Below are positions 42,442 through 50,992 of a stretch of DNA of 64,000 nucleotides, piece by piece. How positions within the stretch are numbered: the first letter of the stretch is position 1; every line of letters begins with the position of its first letter. The DNA comes from Spirochaetaceae bacterium (lineage in GTDB: Bacteria > Spirochaetota > Spirochaetia > Treponematales > Breznakiellaceae). The position numbers and the translations under genes are program-made. The notes beneath the pieces are model-generated. The model searched no databases and had not been told where the DNA came from. It saw only the letters and a program-made list of their open reading frames with translations. The DNA is taken from positions 1 through 64,000 of the forward strand of contig JAITKV010000039.1 of NCBI GenBank assembly GCA_031278215.1, given 5' to 3'.

Positions 42442-43722
42442 ATGCGGAAGGTTGTTGTTACCGGCATGGGGGTAATTTCGCCCATCGGAAATTCTCTGGA
42501 AGAATTTACCCGGGCCATTAAAGCGGGAAAGAGCGGGGTCTCCCGGATTAGCGTCTTTGATACCACGGATTTTGACGTTAAGATTGCCGGAGAGGTAAAG
42601 GACTTTGATCCTTCCCAATGGATAGATAAAAAGGAACGGCGAAAGATGGCCCGGTTTACCCAGTTTGCCGTGGCCGCCGCCGACCAGGCCCTGCGGCAGG
42701 CGGGGCTGATCGAAAAAGATCCCCAAGGCCCCAAGAGGATAAAAAGCGATCCGGACAAAACGGGGCTGGTCCTGGGCAACGGCATCGGGGGTTTTGAAAT
42801 TGTCAGCGAATCCTTCGGAAAACTTCTGGGACAGGGCCCCCGGCGCATGCTGCCCCTAACCATACCCATGATGATCAACAACGAAGCCGCGGGAAATATC
42901 TCCATGATCTACGGAACCGCCGGGCCGGCCTTTACCCAGGTAACCGCCTGCGCCTCCGGCACCGACGCGCTGGGACAGGCCCTGGATCTGATCCGTTCCG
43001 GCCGCTGCGATGTGGTTGTATCCGGCGGCTCCGAATCCTGCATAACCCCCTTCGGCTTTGGGGGCTTCCAGATGTTAAAGACCCTTTCGCTTATACACAA
43101 CGACGAGCCGGAAAAAGCAAGCCGGCCCTTTGACAAGGACAGGGACGGTTTTGTTTTGGGAGAAGCCGCGGGAATTCTGGTTCTGGAAAGCGAAGACCAT
43201 GCCAGGGGGCGGGGGGCCGCAATTCTGGCGGAATTTGCCGGCTACGGCGCCAGCGCGGACGCGTACCATATCACCTCGCCGGACCCCACGGGGATCGGGG
43301 GCGGCAAGGCAATTGCCGGGGCCATCCGGGACGCGGGGCTTAGGCCGGAAGACATCCAGTACTACAACGCCCACGGCACGTCCACCGAAATAAACGACCC
43401 CACCGAAACGCGAATGATTAAAAGGGCCTTTGGGGATCACGCGTATAAATTAAAAATTTCCAGCCTTAAAAGCATGACCGGCCACTGCGTCGCGGGTTCC
43501 GGGGGCATGGAGGCAATTACCTGCGTGCTGGCTATTCAGCAGGGCTTTTTTCCCCCCACCATTAACCTGGACAACCCGGACCCCGAATGCGATCTGGACT
43601 ATGTGCCCCGCAAAGTCCAGTACGGCACGGTAGATGCCGCCGCCTCGGGGAGCCATGGTTTCGGGGGCCACAACGGGGTGGTGGTCTTTAAAAAATACCA
43701 GGAGGAAGGCCGGAATGGGTAA
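42442..43722 (+). CDS. fabF: 3-oxoacyl-ACP synthase II
   Basis: Elongating condensing enzyme. Catalytic Cys170 (VTACASGTDALGQA), His311 (NAHGTSTEIND) and His348 (MTGHCVAGSGG). 426 residues. AAGGAG is placed 6-7 nt before the ATG. Overlaps fabZ by 8 nt. Confidence 0.95.
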   Translation: MRKVVVTGMGVISPIGNSLEEFTRAIKAGKSGVSRISVFDTTDFDVKIAGEVKDFDPSQWIDKKERRKMARFTQFAVAAADQALRQAGLIEKDPQGPKRIKSDPDKTGLVLGNGIGGFEIVSESFGKLLGQGPRRMLPLTIPMMINNEAAGNISMIYGTAGPAFTQVTACASGTDALGQALDLIRSGRCDVVVSGGSESCITPFGFGGFQMLKTLSLIHNDEPEKASRPFDKDRDGFVLGEAAGILVLESEDHARGRGAAILAEFAGYGASADAYHITSPDPTGIGGGKAIAGAIRDAGLRPEDIQYYNAHGTSTEINDPTETRMIKRAFGDHAYKLKISSLKSMTGHCVAGSGGMEAITCVLAIQQGFFPPTINLDNPDPECDLDYVPRKVQYGTVDAAASGSHGFGGHNGVVVFKKYQEEGRNG

Positions 43723-44143
43723 TGAAATAGAAGAACTGCTGCCCCACAGAAAACCCTTTTTGTTTGTGGACAAAATTGTCTCCCTGGACGAGGGAAAGAT
43801 CGTGGCCCGGCACGTGTTTGGGGAGGAAGAATTTTTCTTCCCCGGCCATTTTCCCCGGTACCCGGTGGTGCCGGGAGTAATTCTTATTGAAACCCTGGCC
43901 CAGTCCGGCGGGGCGGGTCTGCGGAAACAAAACAAACTGCCCCCGGATGCGCTTTTTTTTCTTGTGGCGGTAGACAAGGTAAAGTTCCGCCGCCAGGTAC
44001 GGCCGGGAGAAGAACTTAGATCGGAAATCACCACCCTGCGGTTTTCCACAAAAATGATCAAGCAGGCGGGAAAAGCGTATGTGGGGGACGAGCTTGCCGT
44101 CGAAGCCGAATGGCTTTGTCTTGCCGGCGCCGCCCCCCTGTGA
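43715..44143 (+). CDS. fabZ: 3-hydroxyacyl-ACP dehydratase
   Basis: Removes water from 3-hydroxyacyl-ACP. The hot-dog fold motif has His45 in FPGHFPRYPVVPG and Glu59 in ETLAQ. 142 residues from the ATG at 43715, where AGGAGGAAG lies just upstream; the frame is open further left inside fabF but that is not used. LLPHRKPFLFVDKI is typical of FabZ. Confidence 0.93.
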   Translation: MGNEIEELLPHRKPFLFVDKIVSLDEGKIVARHVFGEEEFFFPGHFPRYPVVPGVILIETLAQSGGAGLRKQNKLPPDALFFLVAVDKVKFRRQVRPGEELRSEITTLRFSTKMIKQAGKAYVGDELAVEAEWLCLAGAAPL

Positions 44144-44245
44144 TTAGGGAACGCCGGTTAAATGACGCCAACCAGCGCTTTTCCAGCGTCCGTCCGCAAA
44201 GCCGGCGGCAAACTGCGACCGGCACAAGGAGCCGTCATTACCATG

Positions 44246-44268
44246 CGGCGGTATACACCGCCGTCTTT
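44246..44268 (+). terminator. Hairpin between fabZ and fabV
   Basis: CGGCGGT (44246-44252)/ACCGCCG (44257-44263) with a 4-nt loop, followed by TCTTT. It resembles a weak terminator or attenuator 22 nt before fabV and could lower expression of the downstream genes. Confidence 0.45.
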
Positions 44269-44285
44269 AGAGGAGTAAACAAACA

Positions 44286-45527
44286 ATGGTACTTAAACCT
44301 ATGATCCGTAACAATATCTGCCTTAACAGCCACCCCGCAGGATGCGTCCGGATGGTACAAAATCAGATCGCCTATGCCGTAAAAACCCTCGCGGAGGGGA
44401 AGGACCCGGCTTCGGCGCGGACCGCCGCTCCTGCGGGGGCCCCGAAACTGGTACTGGTCCTGGGCTGCTCCACAGGCTACGGCCTTGCAAGCCGCATCGC
44501 CGCCGCCTTTGGATACGGCGCCGCCACGGTCGGGGTCTCCTTTGAAAAGGCCGGTTCCGCTTCAAAACCCGGAACCCCCGGCTGGTATAACAACCTGGCC
44601 TTTGACGCGGAAGCGAAAAAAGCGGGCCTGGCCGCCGCCACCCTGGACGGGGACGCCTTTTCCGGCGAAATGAAGACCGCGGCGGCAAAGGCTCTGCGGG
44701 AAACCGCCGGGGCCGCGGGAATTCCCCCTAAGCTGGACCTGGTAATTTACTCCCTGGCCTCTCCGGTACGAACGGACCCGAAAACGGGGATCATGTACCG
44801 TTCCGTGATTAAACCCATAGGCGGCGCCTATTCGGGGGACACCCTGGACATGATGACCGGGGCAATCAAGTCCGCATCGGCAGAAAGCGCCACGGAAGAA
44901 GAAATCGCCCATACCGTTAAAGTAATGGGCGGGGAAGACTGGGAACTGTGGATCCAGGCTCTTGCCGCGGAGGGCCTTTTGGCCCCCTCGGCCAGGACCC
45001 TTTCCTACACCTACCTGGGGCCGGAGCTTTCCTGGGCCATCTACAAAAACGGAACCATAGGCCGGGCCAAACAGGACCTGGAACGGGCCGCGGCGGCGAT
45101 AAACCAAAGCGGCGGCGCCCGGGCCTGGATATCGGTAAACAAGGCCCTGGTAACCAGGGCAAGCGCGGTTATTCCCATCATCCCCTTCTATGTGTCCTGC
45201 CTGTTTAAGGTAATGAAAGAAAAGGGCCTTCACGAAGGATGCATTGAACAAATAGTCCGGCTTTACAAAGACCGGCTGTACACCGGGGAGGGGGCCGCGG
45301 ATCCCGCCAAGGTCCCCGTGGACAGTGAAGGCCGGATCCGCATTGACGACTGGGAAATGCGGGAAGACGTACAAAAAGAAACGACGGAACGCATGGCCGG
45401 GGTAAGGGCGGAAAATGTCCGGGAGACGACCGACGTGGAGGGTTTTAGGCACGATTTTCTTGAGGCCCACGGATTCGATGTGCCGGGGATCCGCTACGAA
45501 GACGATGTGGATCCGTCGGGAATTTAG
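44286..45527 (+). CDS. fabV: Trans-2-enoyl-CoA/ACP reductase (FabV/TER)
   Basis: NADH-dependent enoyl reductase of the family characterised in Treponema denticola as TER. NAD loop GCSTGYGLASR, VGVSFEK whose Glu goes with NADH preference, and the Tyr-x8-Lys catalytic pair YKNGTIGRAK (Tyr253, Lys262). 413 residues. AGGAG lies 10 nt before the ATG. No fabI, fabK or fabL is present, so in this cluster FabV is the only candidate for the last step of the elongation cycle. It may also reduce crotonyl-CoA. Confidence 0.94.
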   Translation: MVLKPMIRNNICLNSHPAGCVRMVQNQIAYAVKTLAEGKDPASARTAAPAGAPKLVLVLGCSTGYGLASRIAAAFGYGAATVGVSFEKAGSASKPGTPGWYNNLAFDAEAKKAGLAAATLDGDAFSGEMKTAAAKALRETAGAAGIPPKLDLVIYSLASPVRTDPKTGIMYRSVIKPIGGAYSGDTLDMMTGAIKSASAESATEEEIAHTVKVMGGEDWELWIQALAAEGLLAPSARTLSYTYLGPELSWAIYKNGTIGRAKQDLERAAAAINQSGGARAWISVNKALVTRASAVIPIIPFYVSCLFKVMKEKGLHEGCIEQIVRLYKDRLYTGEGAADPAKVPVDSEGRIRIDDWEMREDVQKETTERMAGVRAENVRETTDVEGFRHDFLEAHGFDVPGIRYEDDVDPSGI

Positions 45528-45538
45528 TAAAGGGAAGC

Positions 45539-45580
45539 TCCGAAAACCCGGCGGGGTTTAAACCCGGCGGGGTTTTCGGA
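45539..45580. terminator. Long hairpin between fabV and accB
   Basis: TCCGAAAACCC (45539-45549) pairs with GGGTTTTCGGA (45570-45580), 11 bp perfect; an inner GGGTTTAAACCC is itself a palindrome, so two alternative folds exist. It may terminate, attenuate or separate the two halves of the operon. Confidence 0.5.
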
Positions 45581-45614
45581 CTTCTCCAAAAAACCTTAAC
45601 TCGGAGAGAGCGCT

Positions 45615-46094
45615 ATGGATGAAAAAATTATTCTAACCTTGATAGATAAATTTTCCGGGGGCCATATCGGCGAGCTTGACCTAAGCGACGGAAACAGCCG
45701 GCTGATACTGCGAAAGGAAGCTTCTTCGCCCTCCCCCGCGGCCGGCGAACCGGTGCATCTGGGTTTTCCGGCGCCGCTGGTGCAGCATCCGGCGGCGCCG
45801 GGTTCTTCGGCGCCCGGTCAAGGCGGCGGCCCCCGGGATTCGGCGCCCGGGGGAGAATTTATCACGAGCCCCATCGTGGGAACCTTCTACCCTTCACCAA
45901 GCCCCGACGCCCCTTCTTTTGTGCGGCCCGGATCCAAGGTCAAAGCCGGCGATACCCTATGCATCCTGGAGGCCATGAAAATGATGAACCATCTGGAGGC
46001 GGAATTTGACTGTGAAATTATCGCCGTTAAAGCCGCCGGAGGGGATCTGGTTGAATTCGGCCAGAAACTTTTTGAAGTAAGGCGCGGAGGCTGA
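45615..46094 (+). CDS. accB: Biotin carboxyl carrier protein of acetyl-CoA carboxylase
   Basis: Carries biotin between the carboxylase and transferase. Biotinyl Lys122 in ILEAMKMMNHL; typical C-terminal fold SPIVGTFYPSPSPDAPSFV. The linker (~38-80) is rich in Pro, Ala and Gly. 159 residues. Follows the hairpin by 34 nt; GGAGAG lies before the ATG. Confidence 0.95.
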   Translation: MDEKIILTLIDKFSGGHIGELDLSDGNSRLILRKEASSPSPAAGEPVHLGFPAPLVQHPAAPGSSAPGQGGGPRDSAPGGEFITSPIVGTFYPSPSPDAPSFVRPGSKVKAGDTLCILEAMKMMNHLEAEFDCEIIAVKAAGGDLVEFGQKLFEVRRGG

Positions 46095-46114
46095 ACTTTG
46101 CAGGATCGGTATTT

Positions 46115-47461
46115 GTGATAAAGCGGCTTTTGATCGCCAACCGGGGAGAAATTGCCGTGCGGATCATCCGGAGCTGCCGGGAAATGGGCATTGAGACGGT
46201 GGCGGTCTATTCCACCGCCGACAAAGACAGCCTCCATGTACGGCTTGCCAACAAGGCGGTCTGCGTCGGCCCCCCCCCCTCGGCAAAAAGTTACCTCCGT
46301 AAAGAAAATCTTATCATGGCGGCCCTTCATTCGGGCTGCGAAGCGATCCATCCCGGCGTGGGATTTCTTTCGGAAAACGCCGAATTTGCCCGGCTGGTCC
46401 GGAACCAGGGGCTTATCTTTATTGGCCCGGATCCGCAGATAATAGAACTGCTGGGGGACAAGGTTATCGCCAGAACCACCGCGGAAAAATACGGCCTGCC
46501 GGTAACGCCGGGAACCGGGGCGCTGAACCCCGGGGGCGCCGGCAAAGACGCGGGGGAAGCGGAAAAATCCGCGGCCAAGCTGGGCTTTCCGGTGATCATC
46601 AAGGCCGCGGCCGGGGGCGGGGGCAGGGGGATGAGGATAGTCCATAAACCGCAGGACCTGGCAGAAAATATTCGCATCGCCGGATACGAGGCGGAAGCCA
46701 ACTTTGCCGACGGTACGGTGTTTATCGAAAAGTATCTGGAAAATCCCCGGCATGTGGAGCTTCAGATTATCGCGGACGGAACAGGGAAGGTCGCGGTGCT
46801 GGGGGAGCGGGATTGTTCGGTGCAAAAGAAGCATCAGAAGCTTATTGAAGAAAGCCCCTCTCCGGGGGTAAAGGACGACATGCGCCGGGCCATGACGGCC
46901 GGGGCGGTTCCCCTTTTTAGGGACCTGAAATACCAGGGGGCGGGGACCATAGAATTTCTTGTGGAAAAGGATGCATTTTATTTTATGGAAGTAAACGCCC
47001 GGGTCCAGGTGGAGCATCCGGTAAGCGAGTTTGTCAGCGGCGTAGACATTATCCGGCAGCAGATCCTTGCCTGTACCGGAAACCCCATGGAACTTGATCC
47101 CGAAGCAGTTGATTTGCGGGGCTGGTCCATAGAATGCCGGATTAACGCCGGGGCCTCCGGAAAAATCAGCCGCCTGGAAATTCCCGGCGGGCCGGGGGTA
47201 CGGTTTGATTCGTTCCTGTATACCGGCTGTTCCGTGCCGCCCCACTACGATTCCATGGTGGGAAAACTTATCGTTTACGGTAAAGATCGCCCCCACGCCC
47301 TGGCCAGGATGGACAGGGCCCTGGAAGAACTTTGTATTGAAGGGATCCCCACCAATATCAACCGGCAAAAACGGATCCTAAATCATCCCGGTTTTCGATC
47401 CGGCCGGTTTGGAACTTCTTTTTATGAAGAAGTACAGGAAGAGATAGAAAAGGAACCATAA
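46115..47461 (+). CDS. accC: Biotin carboxylase subunit of acetyl-CoA carboxylase
   Basis: ATP-dependent carboxylation of biotin. Begins IKRLLIANRGEIAVRIIRSC; ATP-grasp loop KAAAGGGGRGMRI; EKYLENPRHVELQI; GTIEFLVEKDAFYFMEVNARVQVEHPVSE. 448 residues. GTG start at 46115; the ATG-less start and weak ribosome site could keep it near-stoichiometric with accB. Starts 20 nt after accB. Confidence 0.95.
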   Translation: MIKRLLIANRGEIAVRIIRSCREMGIETVAVYSTADKDSLHVRLANKAVCVGPPPSAKSYLRKENLIMAALHSGCEAIHPGVGFLSENAEFARLVRNQGLIFIGPDPQIIELLGDKVIARTTAEKYGLPVTPGTGALNPGGAGKDAGEAEKSAAKLGFPVIIKAAAGGGGRGMRIVHKPQDLAENIRIAGYEAEANFADGTVFIEKYLENPRHVELQIIADGTGKVAVLGERDCSVQKKHQKLIEESPSPGVKDDMRRAMTAGAVPLFRDLKYQGAGTIEFLVEKDAFYFMEVNARVQVEHPVSEFVSGVDIIRQQILACTGNPMELDPEAVDLRGWSIECRINAGASGKISRLEIPGGPGVRFDSFLYTGCSVPPHYDSMVGKLIVYGKDRPHALARMDRALEELCIEGIPTNINRQKRILNHPGFRSGRFGTSFYEEVQEEIEKEP

Positions 47462-48256
47462 ATGGCCAGTGAAACCGGCAAACAGGAAAAAAGCTGCCCC
47501 CGCTGCAATATCCCCTATGACGAGGGGGCCGTCGCCGCCGCCCTTATGAGCTGCCCCGCCTGCGGCTACCACTACCGGATGGAACCCGCGGAACGCATTG
47601 CATGTATCGCGGACCCGGAAAGTTTTGTTGAATTTTCCGCCAACCTTAGGTCCCTTAACCCCATTGATCTTTCGGGCTACGAAGAAAAGCTTTCCGAAGC
47701 GGAAGCAAAGGCCCGGATGAAGGACGCGGTGGTTACCGGAACCTGCACCATCGAGGGAAAGCCCCTGATCCTGGGACTTATGTCCTTTCAGTTCATGGGG
47801 GGGTCCATGGGTTCCGTGGTAGGAGAAAAAGTCAGCCGGGCCTTGCTGCGGGGGGCGGAAGAACGGCTGCCCGTTCTTATCTACACAACCTCCGGGGGGG
47901 CCCGGATGCAGGAGGGGATATTTTCTTTGATGCAGATGGCAAAAACCTCCAGCGCGGCGGCGGAACTTGATAAGGCGGGGGCCCCCTTTTTTATCATACT
48001 CTGCGACCCCACCACCGGGGGGGTAACCGCGTCCTTTGCCATGCTGGCGGATGTGATCATGGCGGAACCCGGCGCCCTTATCGGCTTTGCGGGCCCCAGG
48101 GTTATTGAAGGAACCATCCGGCAGAGCCTTCCGGAAGGATTTCAACGGGCCGAATTCCAGTTGGAAAAGGGCTTTGTGGACATCATTGTGCCCCGGGGGG
48201 ATCAACGGCGGATCATCTCTACCCTTATCGACTTTCACAGGAGTAACCATGGGTGA
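47462..48256 (+). CDS. accD: Acetyl-CoA carboxylase carboxyltransferase beta
   Basis: Forms with AccA the carboxyltransferase that makes malonyl-CoA. Zinc ribbon Cys12-x2-Cys15...Cys31-x2-Cys34, ARMQEGIFSLMQMAKTS, GVTASFAMLADVIMAEP and GFAGPRVIEGTI. 264 residues. ATG directly abuts the accC stop. Confidence 0.94.
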   Translation: MASETGKQEKSCPRCNIPYDEGAVAAALMSCPACGYHYRMEPAERIACIADPESFVEFSANLRSLNPIDLSGYEEKLSEAEAKARMKDAVVTGTCTIEGKPLILGLMSFQFMGGSMGSVVGEKVSRALLRGAEERLPVLIYTTSGGARMQEGIFSLMQMAKTSSAAAELDKAGAPFFIILCDPTTGGVTASFAMLADVIMAEPGALIGFAGPRVIEGTIRQSLPEGFQRAEFQLEKGFVDIIVPRGDQRRIISTLIDFHRSNHG

Positions 48257-49172
48257 ACTTGAGCGCAAAGTACGGGAATTAAAAGAACTTATTGAACATG
48301 CAGGATTGGACGCAAGGGAAGAATTGGCCCTGCTGGAAACAAAAATTCAATCCCAGTCAAAGGCCGAAACGGTATGGAAACAGGTGGAACTGGCCCGGCA
48401 CCCTGAACGGCCCTATGCCATGGATTACATTACCCGGCTCTTCGACAATTTTATCGAACTCCACGGCGACCGCGCGTTTGGGGACGATCCTTCCATTGTG
48501 GGGGGCATTGGCCTGCTTGACTCCCGGCCAGTTACGATTCTGGCGAACCAAAAGGGCCGGACCCTTAAAGAAAACGTCCGCCGGAATCACGGCATGGCCA
48601 ACCCCGAAGGGTACCGTAAGGCCCTGCGGCTGGCCAAGGAGGCGGAAAAATTTCACCGCCCCATAGTTACCCTGGTGGATACCGCCGGGGCCTATCCCGG
48701 CCTGGGGGCGGAAGAACGGGGCATCGGGGAAGCCATTGCCCGCAACCTTCGGGATTTTAGCCAGCTGTTAACTCCGGTAATCTGCATCATCATCGGCGAA
48801 GGGGGCTCCGGCGGCGCCCTGGGGCTCTGCGTGGGAGATACAATCTCCATGCTGGAAAACGCGTTGTATTCGGTCATCAGCCCCGAGGGCTGCGCTTCCA
48901 TACTGCTTCGGGACGCGTCCAGGGCCAAGGACGCCGCGGTCATGCTCCGCATCACCAGCAGCGACCTTCTTGATTTTAAGGTAATTAACGGAATTATCCC
49001 GGAACCTTCCGGGGGCGCCCAAACCGATCCCGGCGAAACCGCCGGCACCATAAAGAAAATACTGGTACAGGATCTGGACGATCTGTGCGGCAGGCGTCCG
49101 GAGGTCCTGGTGCGCTACAGAAACCAGAAAATCCGCAAAATCGGCCATTGGAACGAAGCCGCCGGAATGTAG
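48249..49172 (+). CDS. accA: Acetyl-CoA carboxylase carboxyltransferase alpha
   Basis: Partner of AccD. RPYAMDYITRLFDNFIELHGDRAFGDD, DTAGAYPGLGAEERG and GEGGSGGALGLCVGD are diagnostic. About 307 residues from the ATG at 48249, which overlaps the accD stop by 8 nt and follows AGGAG by 5 nt; the frame is open to 48087 inside accD but not used. Last gene of the fatty-acid run. Confidence 0.95.
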   Translation: MGELERKVRELKELIEHAGLDAREELALLETKIQSQSKAETVWKQVELARHPERPYAMDYITRLFDNFIELHGDRAFGDDPSIVGGIGLLDSRPVTILANQKGRTLKENVRRNHGMANPEGYRKALRLAKEAEKFHRPIVTLVDTAGAYPGLGAEERGIGEAIARNLRDFSQLLTPVICIIIGEGGSGGALGLCVGDTISMLENALYSVISPEGCASILLRDASRAKDAAVMLRITSSDLLDFKVINGIIPEPSGGAQTDPGETAGTIKKILVQDLDDLCGRRPEVLVRYRNQKIRKIGHWNEAAGM

Positions 49173-49248
49173 CGCCCCGCTCCGGGTCCGTACAAACGGC
49201 GATTCCGGATCCGCAAAGCAGGCGTTCGCAAAATGTCCTAAAATACTA

Positions 49249-49277
49249 TTGCGGGCACGCCTGTTTTCCACTATAAT
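49249..49277 (+). promoter_or_regulatory. Promoter of the 49284 lipoprotein gene, predicted leaderless
   Basis: TTGCGG (49249-49254), exactly 17 nt, perfect TATAAT (49272-49277), then 6 nt to the ATG at 49284. Confidence 0.6.
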
Positions 49278-49283
49278 CTTTCT

Positions 49284-49856
49284 ATGCTAGAAAACCCGCG
49301 AATACGGCTGCGCTTCCTCGTAATGGGTTTTTTCTTGATTTTTTTAGCCGCCGCCTTATCGTGCAGTACCCTCGCGTCAAATTCCGCATCCAGGATCCCC
49401 ATAGTCAAACGGGGCAAAATGTCCACCGTCGTGCTTGCCCTGGTGGAACGGCAAAATTATATCTTTGACGGAACCCAAACCTTTGTCCACCCCGACGGCC
49501 TGGTTTTTTATTTTATCATTTACCCCCAGGATCACGGGGAGGCCTATCCGTCCATACGGCAGTATCAGAATTTTACGATAAACGGGGAACCCTATTGGCA
49601 GAACGCCTCGGGCGCCTACGATTCGCATACGATCATTTATAATGAAAAACTGTTTGAAGAGCAGGAAGGCGCCGCCTTTGCCAAAATTTCCATCCGGAAA
49701 AATTCCGCCGCGTTGATACAAAAAACGATCATCTGCGGCGCCCCCCTGCCCTCCCGGGGAGTGGTTCTGTACCCCCTTTTTTTTGGCTTTAACCAAAACC
49801 TGGAAGAATTCGAATTCCGGTTTCGGCTTCAGGATATTAAAAAGGCTGTGGATTAA
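49284..49856 (+). CDS. Lipoprotein of unknown function
   Basis: 190 residues with a signal sequence and lipobox AAALSC (Cys27). The mature part is beta-like (VALVERQNYIFDGTQTFVHPDG; QYQNFTINGEPYW) with no family I recognise. Two hydrophobic segments lie only in the signal. Stands alone between the fab/acc operon and the ABC importer. No ribosome site; see the promoter entry. Probably an envelope lipoprotein of treponemes. Confidence 0.72.
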   Translation: MLENPRIRLRFLVMGFFLIFLAAALSCSTLASNSASRIPIVKRGKMSTVVLALVERQNYIFDGTQTFVHPDGLVFYFIIYPQDHGEAYPSIRQYQNFTINGEPYWQNASGAYDSHTIIYNEKLFEEQEGAAFAKISIRKNSAALIQKTIICGAPLPSRGVVLYPLFFGFNQNLEEFEFRFRLQDIKKAVD

Positions 49857-49860
49857 GCCC

Positions 49861-49885
49861 GTTCTGAAAACTAAAGTTTTGGAAC
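49861..49885. repeat. Intergenic hairpin, GTTC...GAAC family copy 4
   Basis: GTTC, AAAACT (49867-49872 region) and AGTTTT pair around a 2-nt loop and end in GGAAC, followed by AGC as at copy 1. It starts 5 nt after the lipoprotein stop and could terminate it. Confidence 0.45.
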
Positions 49886-49889
49886 AGCT

Positions 49890-50074
49890 TTGATTAATTT
49901 ATTCAGGTGGTATATCATGGGACATCCGGTTCTTTACCAATACCGTGTTCACAAATTCCCATAAGCCAAAAAAGAATAAGCCGGGCTTTAGGCCGGAGAA
50001 ATTTCAAAATCCCAGGGTAGGTAATACGGTCTTCGGGGAAGGAGAAAACCGGTTGATTTTTCGGAGGAATCGAT
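49890..50074 (+). promoter_or_regulatory. Promoter and ~150-nt leader of the ABC importer operon
   Basis: TTGATT (49890-49895), 17 nt, TATCAT (49913-49918) predict a start near 49925 and a ~150-nt leader. CCGGTT near 49924 and AACCGG near 50050 could close it as a long-range stem. No known riboswitch (TPP, SAM, cobalamin) was recognised. GGAGG 7 nt before the ATG is a good ribosome site. Confidence 0.45.
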
Positions 50075-50992
50075 ATGCGAAATTTTTTCTTTGCGGCGCC
50101 GGCGCTGTTCCTTTTTGCCTGTGCGGCCGGGGAACGCGAAGCGGTCCTAATCCTGGGGGTCATGCCTTCCATGGATTATCTGCCCCTGGCCGTTGCCGTT
50201 AGAGAAGGCTACACGGAGCAGGTGGGATTACACCTGGAGATCAAGCGGTTTTACGCGGCCACGGAACGGGACGCGGCGTTCCAAAGCGGGAATGTGGACG
50301 GCACGGTTATCGATTACACCGGCGCCCTGCTGCAAAAGGCCGGGGGCAGAGACCTTAAAATCGCGTCCGGCTGTTCGGCCCCCTTCTACATTATCGCGGG
50401 GAAAAATTCCGGAGTCCGCGGCATCGCGGACTTGCGGGGCAAAAAGGTGTCGGTTTCCCAGAATACGGTGATCGATTTTTGCGTGGATATGGCCCTGCGG
50501 TCGGCGGGCCTTTCGGGGGCCGATGTGGAAAAGGTGGAGATTAACCGGATCCCCCTGCGGTACGAAATGCTGGAAAGCGGCAACATCGACGCCACCGCCC
50601 TGCCGGACCCCCTGGCCGCCGCGGCGCTAAAAAACGGGCACCGGCTCCTAAGCACCAACATCGAGCAGGGCTTTGCCATCACGGGGATCATGTTTACCGG
50701 AAAGGCGGTCCGGGAAAAAAGCGGCCTTATTAAAAAAATGTACCGGGCCTATGACATGGGGGTCGAGTACCTTGACAGCCACGGCCGGGAGTATCTGGCC
50801 CCGGTATTGATCGAAGACTTTGGCTTTACCGAAGAAAACGTGCAAAACGCCGCGATTGACATTTACGCCAAGGCCGCCCCGCCGGACATGGCGGACATCA
50901 ACTTAACCGCGGACTGGCTTTTGGGGCGGGGCCTGGTGGGGGCGGATTTTGACCGGGCCGCCGCCATTGATCCGGATCTGGCAACCTATTGA
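50075..50992 (+). CDS. NitT/TauT-type ABC substrate-binding lipoprotein
   Basis: 305 residues; signal with lipobox LFAC (Cys12-13 region) for membrane anchoring. The mature part has the SsuA/THI5 pattern: LPLAVAVREGYTEQVGLHLEIKRF, GKNSGVRGIADLRGKKVSV, EMLESGNIDATALPDPLA. Such proteins bind sulfonates, nitrate, or pyrimidine/thiamine precursors; the sequence does not tell which. First of a three-gene importer; stop overlaps the TTG start of the ATPase gene. Confidence 0.82.
   Translation: MRNFFFAAPALFLFACAAGEREAVLILGVMPSMDYLPLAVAVREGYTEQVGLHLEIKRFYAATERDAAFQSGNVDGTVIDYTGALLQKAGGRDLKIASGCSAPFYIIAGKNSGVRGIADLRGKKVSVSQNTVIDFCVDMALRSAGLSGADVEKVEINRIPLRYEMLESGNIDATALPDPLAAAALKNGHRLLSTNIEQGFAITGIMFTGKAVREKSGLIKKMYRAYDMGVEYLDSHGREYLAPVLIEDFGFTEENVQNAAIDIYAKAAPPDMADINLTADWLLGRGLVGADFDRAAAIDPDLATY

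Noticed and set aside
45887-47368. Long minus-strand frame opposite accB/accC
   Set aside because: Shadow of GC-rich codon usage; accC has full family motifs on the plus strand.
49919-50074. TPP riboswitch before the NitT/TauT-type importer
   Set aside because: The conserved CTGAGA and ACCTGATC elements are absent.
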